From Microbulbifer marinus (GTDB taxonomy: Bacteria > Pseudomonadota > Gammaproteobacteria > Pseudomonadales > Cellvibrionaceae), in NCBI RefSeq assembly GCF_900107725.1, contig NZ_FNQO01000001.1, positions 1,170,458-1,234,457 of the forward strand: a stretch of 64,000 nucleotides of DNA. The letters are read 5' to 3'. Shown piece by piece: positions 61,886-64,000 of this stretch. The notes beneath the pieces are model-generated. The model did not search any database, was not told the DNA's origin, and saw only the letters and a list, made by a program, of their open reading frames with translations. A program made the translations under genes and the position numbers. How positions within the stretch are numbered: position 1 is the first letter of the stretch; every line of letters starts with the position of its first letter.

Positions 61886-62111
61886 AACTTTCCTCCCGCC
61901 GCCGCTTCAGGGGTTTACGAAGCATCTGCCAGCGCTCGTCAGACAACGCGTGCCAGTCGGCCTCGAAATGCCGCAGCACTCGCTGCTCGTCACTAGCAAG
62001 CTCCTTCCACGCGGCCACCTTCGCGATCCTGTCCGTTTTCGATTCGGTCGCCACTGTCCGCAGAAGGGGCGCGGACGACAGAAAAGTGATGGAGAAAATT
62101 TGAGGTCGCAA
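61878..62111 (-). CDS. Small protein upstream of the hydrolase, possibly DUF3106-related
   Basis: A frame of up to 77 residues, with a TTG at the far end and an uncertain start (a GTG giving VATESKTDR is another option). The C-terminal half has a W/L pattern, WKELASDEQRVLRHFEADW then LSDERWQMLRKP, that recalls DUF3106 repeats. It overlaps the hydrolase start by 8 bp, so it is likely translated in the same operon. Confidence 0.5.
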   Translation of the reverse strand: MRPQIFSITFLSSAPLLRTVATESKTDRIAKVAAWKELASDEQRVLRHFEADWHALSDERWQMLRKPLKRRREESYV

Positions 62112-62234
62112 GCAAACCTTTCACTTTTTGTTCCCTTTTCGCATTCAGACTAACCAGAGCTGGTTAAGACGCTTCACTGACCTATAGCGTCGCCCTGCAA
62201 TTTCGATTTACGAGGGGAACAAAAGCTTTCTCGG

Positions 62235-63599
62235 CTAGCCTTCAATGATTTCCGCACCCGGCACCTCGTCGCCAAGCCAGCGCTGGGTCAGGGTACCCGC
62301 GGTCATGGCCCCGTTGACGTTGAGCGCGGTGCGCGCCATGTCGATCAGCGGCTCCACCGAAATCAGCAGCGCGGCAATGGTCACCGGCAGGCCCATGGCC
62401 GGCAGCACCACCAGTGCGGCAAAAGTGGCCCCGCCACCGACACCGGCGATACCGAAGGAACTGATCACCACCACGGCCACCAGCGTGGCCAGCCACACCG
62501 GATCCAGCACATTGATGCCCATGGGTACCGCCACCATCACCGCCAGCATCGCCGGGTAGATGCCGGCACAGCCATTCTGACCGATGGTCGCACCGAAGGA
62601 AGCGGAAAAATTGGCGATGGCCGGCGAATTGCGCAGCTCGTCCACCTGGGTTTCCACGTTCAGTGGAATGGTGGCGGCGCTGGAACGGGAACTGAATGCG
62701 AACACCAATACCGGCCATACCTTGGCGAAATAATGCAGCGGGCCGATTCCGTTGACCAGCAGCAGCAGTCCGTGCACCAGGAACATGATCGCGATCGCGG
62801 CGAAGGATGCCAGTACGAAGTTAAACAGGTTAACGATATCCGCCCAGCTGGAATTGGCAATCAGGCTCGCGACCAGGGCCATCACACCGTAGGGAGTGAA
62901 TGCCATAATCAGCCGCACCAGCTTCATGACCCAAACCTGAGCCACATGCACGAAGCGCTCTATCTGCGCGCCCTCTTCCGGAAACTCCCGGCGCACCGCC
63001 AGTGCCGCCAGTCCCAGCAAAACCGCAAACACCACCACGGCGATCACCGAGGTGTCTCGCGCACCGGCCAGGTCCGCAAAAATATTCTTCGGGATGAAAG
63101 ACGTCAGCATTTCCGGAATGCTTAAATCGGTCACCCGGCCGATGCGCTCGTTCAGCTCCGTCACCCGCGCCGCTTCCCGCGCGCCCTCGACCAGTCCGGC
63201 CGCGGAGAGGCCGAACAGCTTCGCCATCGCGACACCGACCAGCGCCGCAATCGCGGTGGTTCCCAGTAGCACCGCCAGCACCGAAACGCTGATTTTCCCC
63301 AGCGCTTGAGTATGGCTCACCTTGACCACCGCGGCGAGAATGGAGATTAGCACCAGCGGCATCACCAGCAGGTGCAAAAGATTGACATAGCTGTCACCGA
63401 CCATCTCTATCCACGGCAGCACTTCCGCCGGCACCGCGCCCCAGCCACGGGCCAGCTGCAGCAGTCCACCGAACAGCAACCCCAGCAACAGACCGGCGAA
63501 TACCGCCGGTGCCAGCGACTCACGGCTGCGGTGCCAGCGGTGCAATGGCCAGAGCAGCAGGGCGAAGAAAAGCAGCAGAAATAGCGAACTGATATGCAT
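62235..63599 (-). CDS. tcyP: Dicarboxylate/amino acid:cation symporter, TcyP-like L-cystine transporter
   Basis: A 454-residue secondary transporter of the DAACS family with about eight helices and two re-entrant loops. The motifs VNLLHLLVMPLVLISILAAV, FAFSSRSSAATIPLNVE (substrate-binding loop) and FGATIGQNGCAGIYPAML fit the YdjN/TcyP branch that imports L-cystine. It is alone; its neighbour on the right is a thioredoxin-like gene. The cystine assignment is by family likeness. Confidence 0.85.
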   Translation of the reverse strand: MHISSLFLLLFFALLLWPLHRWHRSRESLAPAVFAGLLLGLLFGGLLQLARGWGAVPAEVLPWIEMVGDSYVNLLHLLVMPLVLISILAAVVKVSHTQALGKISVSVLAVLLGTTAIAALVGVAMAKLFGLSAAGLVEGAREAARVTELNERIGRVTDLSIPEMLTSFIPKNIFADLAGARDTSVIAVVVFAVLLGLAALAVRREFPEEGAQIERFVHVAQVWVMKLVRLIMAFTPYGVMALVASLIANSSWADIVNLFNFVLASFAAIAIMFLVHGLLLLVNGIGPLHYFAKVWPVLVFAFSSRSSAATIPLNVETQVDELRNSPAIANFSASFGATIGQNGCAGIYPAMLAVMVAVPMGINVLDPVWLATLVAVVVISSFGIAGVGGGATFAALVVLPAMGLPVTIAALLISVEPLIDMARTALNVNGAMTAGTLTQRWLGDEVPGAEIIEG

Positions 63600-63688
63600 G
63601 ATTTGCGGATCCCACTCCGGGCAATCTGGAAAACGGCGGCATGCTAGCAGCGGCGCGCCGGTCTCCTATAGTTGTATTCGTTATAAAT

Positions 63689-64000
63689 TTATAAGCGGCT
63701 CTGCTTCAGCGCCGCCCGGAGGCTTTCTTCCGTCTGCGGCCCGACCAGCGTCTGCCGCCACTCGCCGTCGGCGCCGATGATAAATGTGGTGGGAAGGACT
63801 TCGGGCCGTGGCTGTCCCCAGCGCCCCGCAGGCTCCGCAGCCAGCACCGGAAATTCGATACCCAGCTTTGCAGCCTGTGCGGCGATGGTTGCCGCCGGCA
63901 ACTGATCATAATTGACACCGACCACCTGCACCCCCGCATCGCCGCCGGCCAGGTGATTTAGCTCGGGAATCTCCTCGCGACAGGGTTTGCACCATTCGGC
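63689..64000 (-). CDS. TlpA-like thioredoxin-fold protein, N-terminus outside window
   Basis: The gene enters at the right edge, reading leftward, and 103 residues are visible. The redox motif WCKPCR is at the edge (AEWCKPCREEIPELN), and the cis-Pro loop is VLPTTFIIGADGE. TlpA/ResA-like proteins are periplasmic thiol reductases. Signal peptide and start are beyond the window. Confidence 0.9.
   Translation of the reverse strand, partial: AEWCKPCREEIPELNHLAGGDAGVQVVGVNYDQLPAATIAAQAAKLGIEFPVLAAEPAGRWGQPRPEVLPTTFIIGADGEWRQTLVGPQTEESLRAALKQSRL

Noticed and set aside
1..64000. Search for CRISPR arrays, tRNA or rRNA genes, prophage and insertion sequences
   Set aside because: No regularly spaced repeats, no cloverleaf or rRNA sequence, no integrase or transposase gene was recognised on either strand.

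Overview
The window is a stretch of G+C-rich bacterial chromosome with dense short operons on both strands. The gene content (guaBA next to xseA, an HscC/J-protein pair, kbl-tdh, a PA0069-type radical SAM gene, TonB-dependent uptake, a DUF3301/DUF1653 pair) points to an aerobic, probably marine gammaproteobacterium. A Microbulbifer-like member of the Cellvibrionales would fit, but that assignment is an inference from protein style and no marker gene proves it. I see no rRNA, tRNA, CRISPR array, prophage or intact insertion sequence.

Layout. 1-3.2 kb: the 3' part of a secreted subtilisin-like protease and an OmpA-family protein. 4.0-9.8 kb: a TetR regulator, a single-chain biotin-dependent acyl-CoA carboxylase and an acyl-CoA ligase, which look like an acyl-CoA activation and carboxylation unit. 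10.4-13.0 kb: a membrane class III nucleotidyl cyclase overlapping a lipoprotein gene. 13.1-17.9 kb: guaA and guaB (minus) and divergent xseA. 17.9-22.8 kb: a tandem pair of MltF-like lytic transglycosylase lipoproteins, the second running 3' into a convergent quinone oxidoreductase. 23.7-33.4 kb: a catabolic island with a succinate-semialdehyde-type dehydrogenase, a kinase/class III aminotransferase fusion, a LysR regulator, a guanidino-modifying (deiminase superfamily) enzyme, an M20 carbamoylase-type hydrolase and a TonB receptor. 33.8-37.9 kb: hscC with an RDD/J-like partner, a cupin and pdxH. 38.3-41.3 kb: an AruI-like 2-ketoarginine decarboxylase and an aldehyde dehydrogenase. 41.6-47.8 kb: a small unknown protein, kbl-tdh, a DUF1439-like protein, and an Na+/H+ antiporter overlapping an FMN glutamate-synthase-like gene. 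48.1-50.1 kb: hemerythrin, a LexA-box-preceded radical SAM gene and a GIY-YIG protein. 50.1-54.8 kb: small proteins, a LysR flanked by two internally deleted gene remnants, an isochorismatase-like hydrolase, an SDR and small DUF proteins. 54.8-57.8 kb: a saccharopine-dehydrogenase-like protein, a PAP2 phosphatase and a glycosyltransferase. 58.0-64.0 kb: a PhoPQ-like two-component system with a PepSY protein, a glycine-zipper protein, an alpha/beta hydrolase, a cystine-type transporter and a truncated thioredoxin-like protein.

The most interesting theme is nitrogen catabolism of guanidino compounds. The AruI-like decarboxylase plus aldehyde dehydrogenase would make 4-guanidinobutyrate from 2-ketoarginine. 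Seven kilobases away, the deiminase-fold enzyme, the carbamoylase, the aminotransferase and the GabD-like dehydrogenase could take a guanidino acid through a ureido acid and an amine to a dicarboxylic acid. A GTGAGT-N3-ACTCAC palindrome sits both between the LysR gene and the deiminase gene and in front of the kinase/aminotransferase gene, so the island carries the mark of a single regulon. The aminotransferase is fused to a hydroxylysine-kinase-like domain, so a hydroxylated substrate such as 4-hydroxyarginine is an alternative.

Smaller signals: a 28-codon leader ORF and an inverted-repeat element in front of gabD with two terminators facing the other way, a consensus LexA box, a terminator between guaB and guaA, and paired pseudogenes around one LysR gene.
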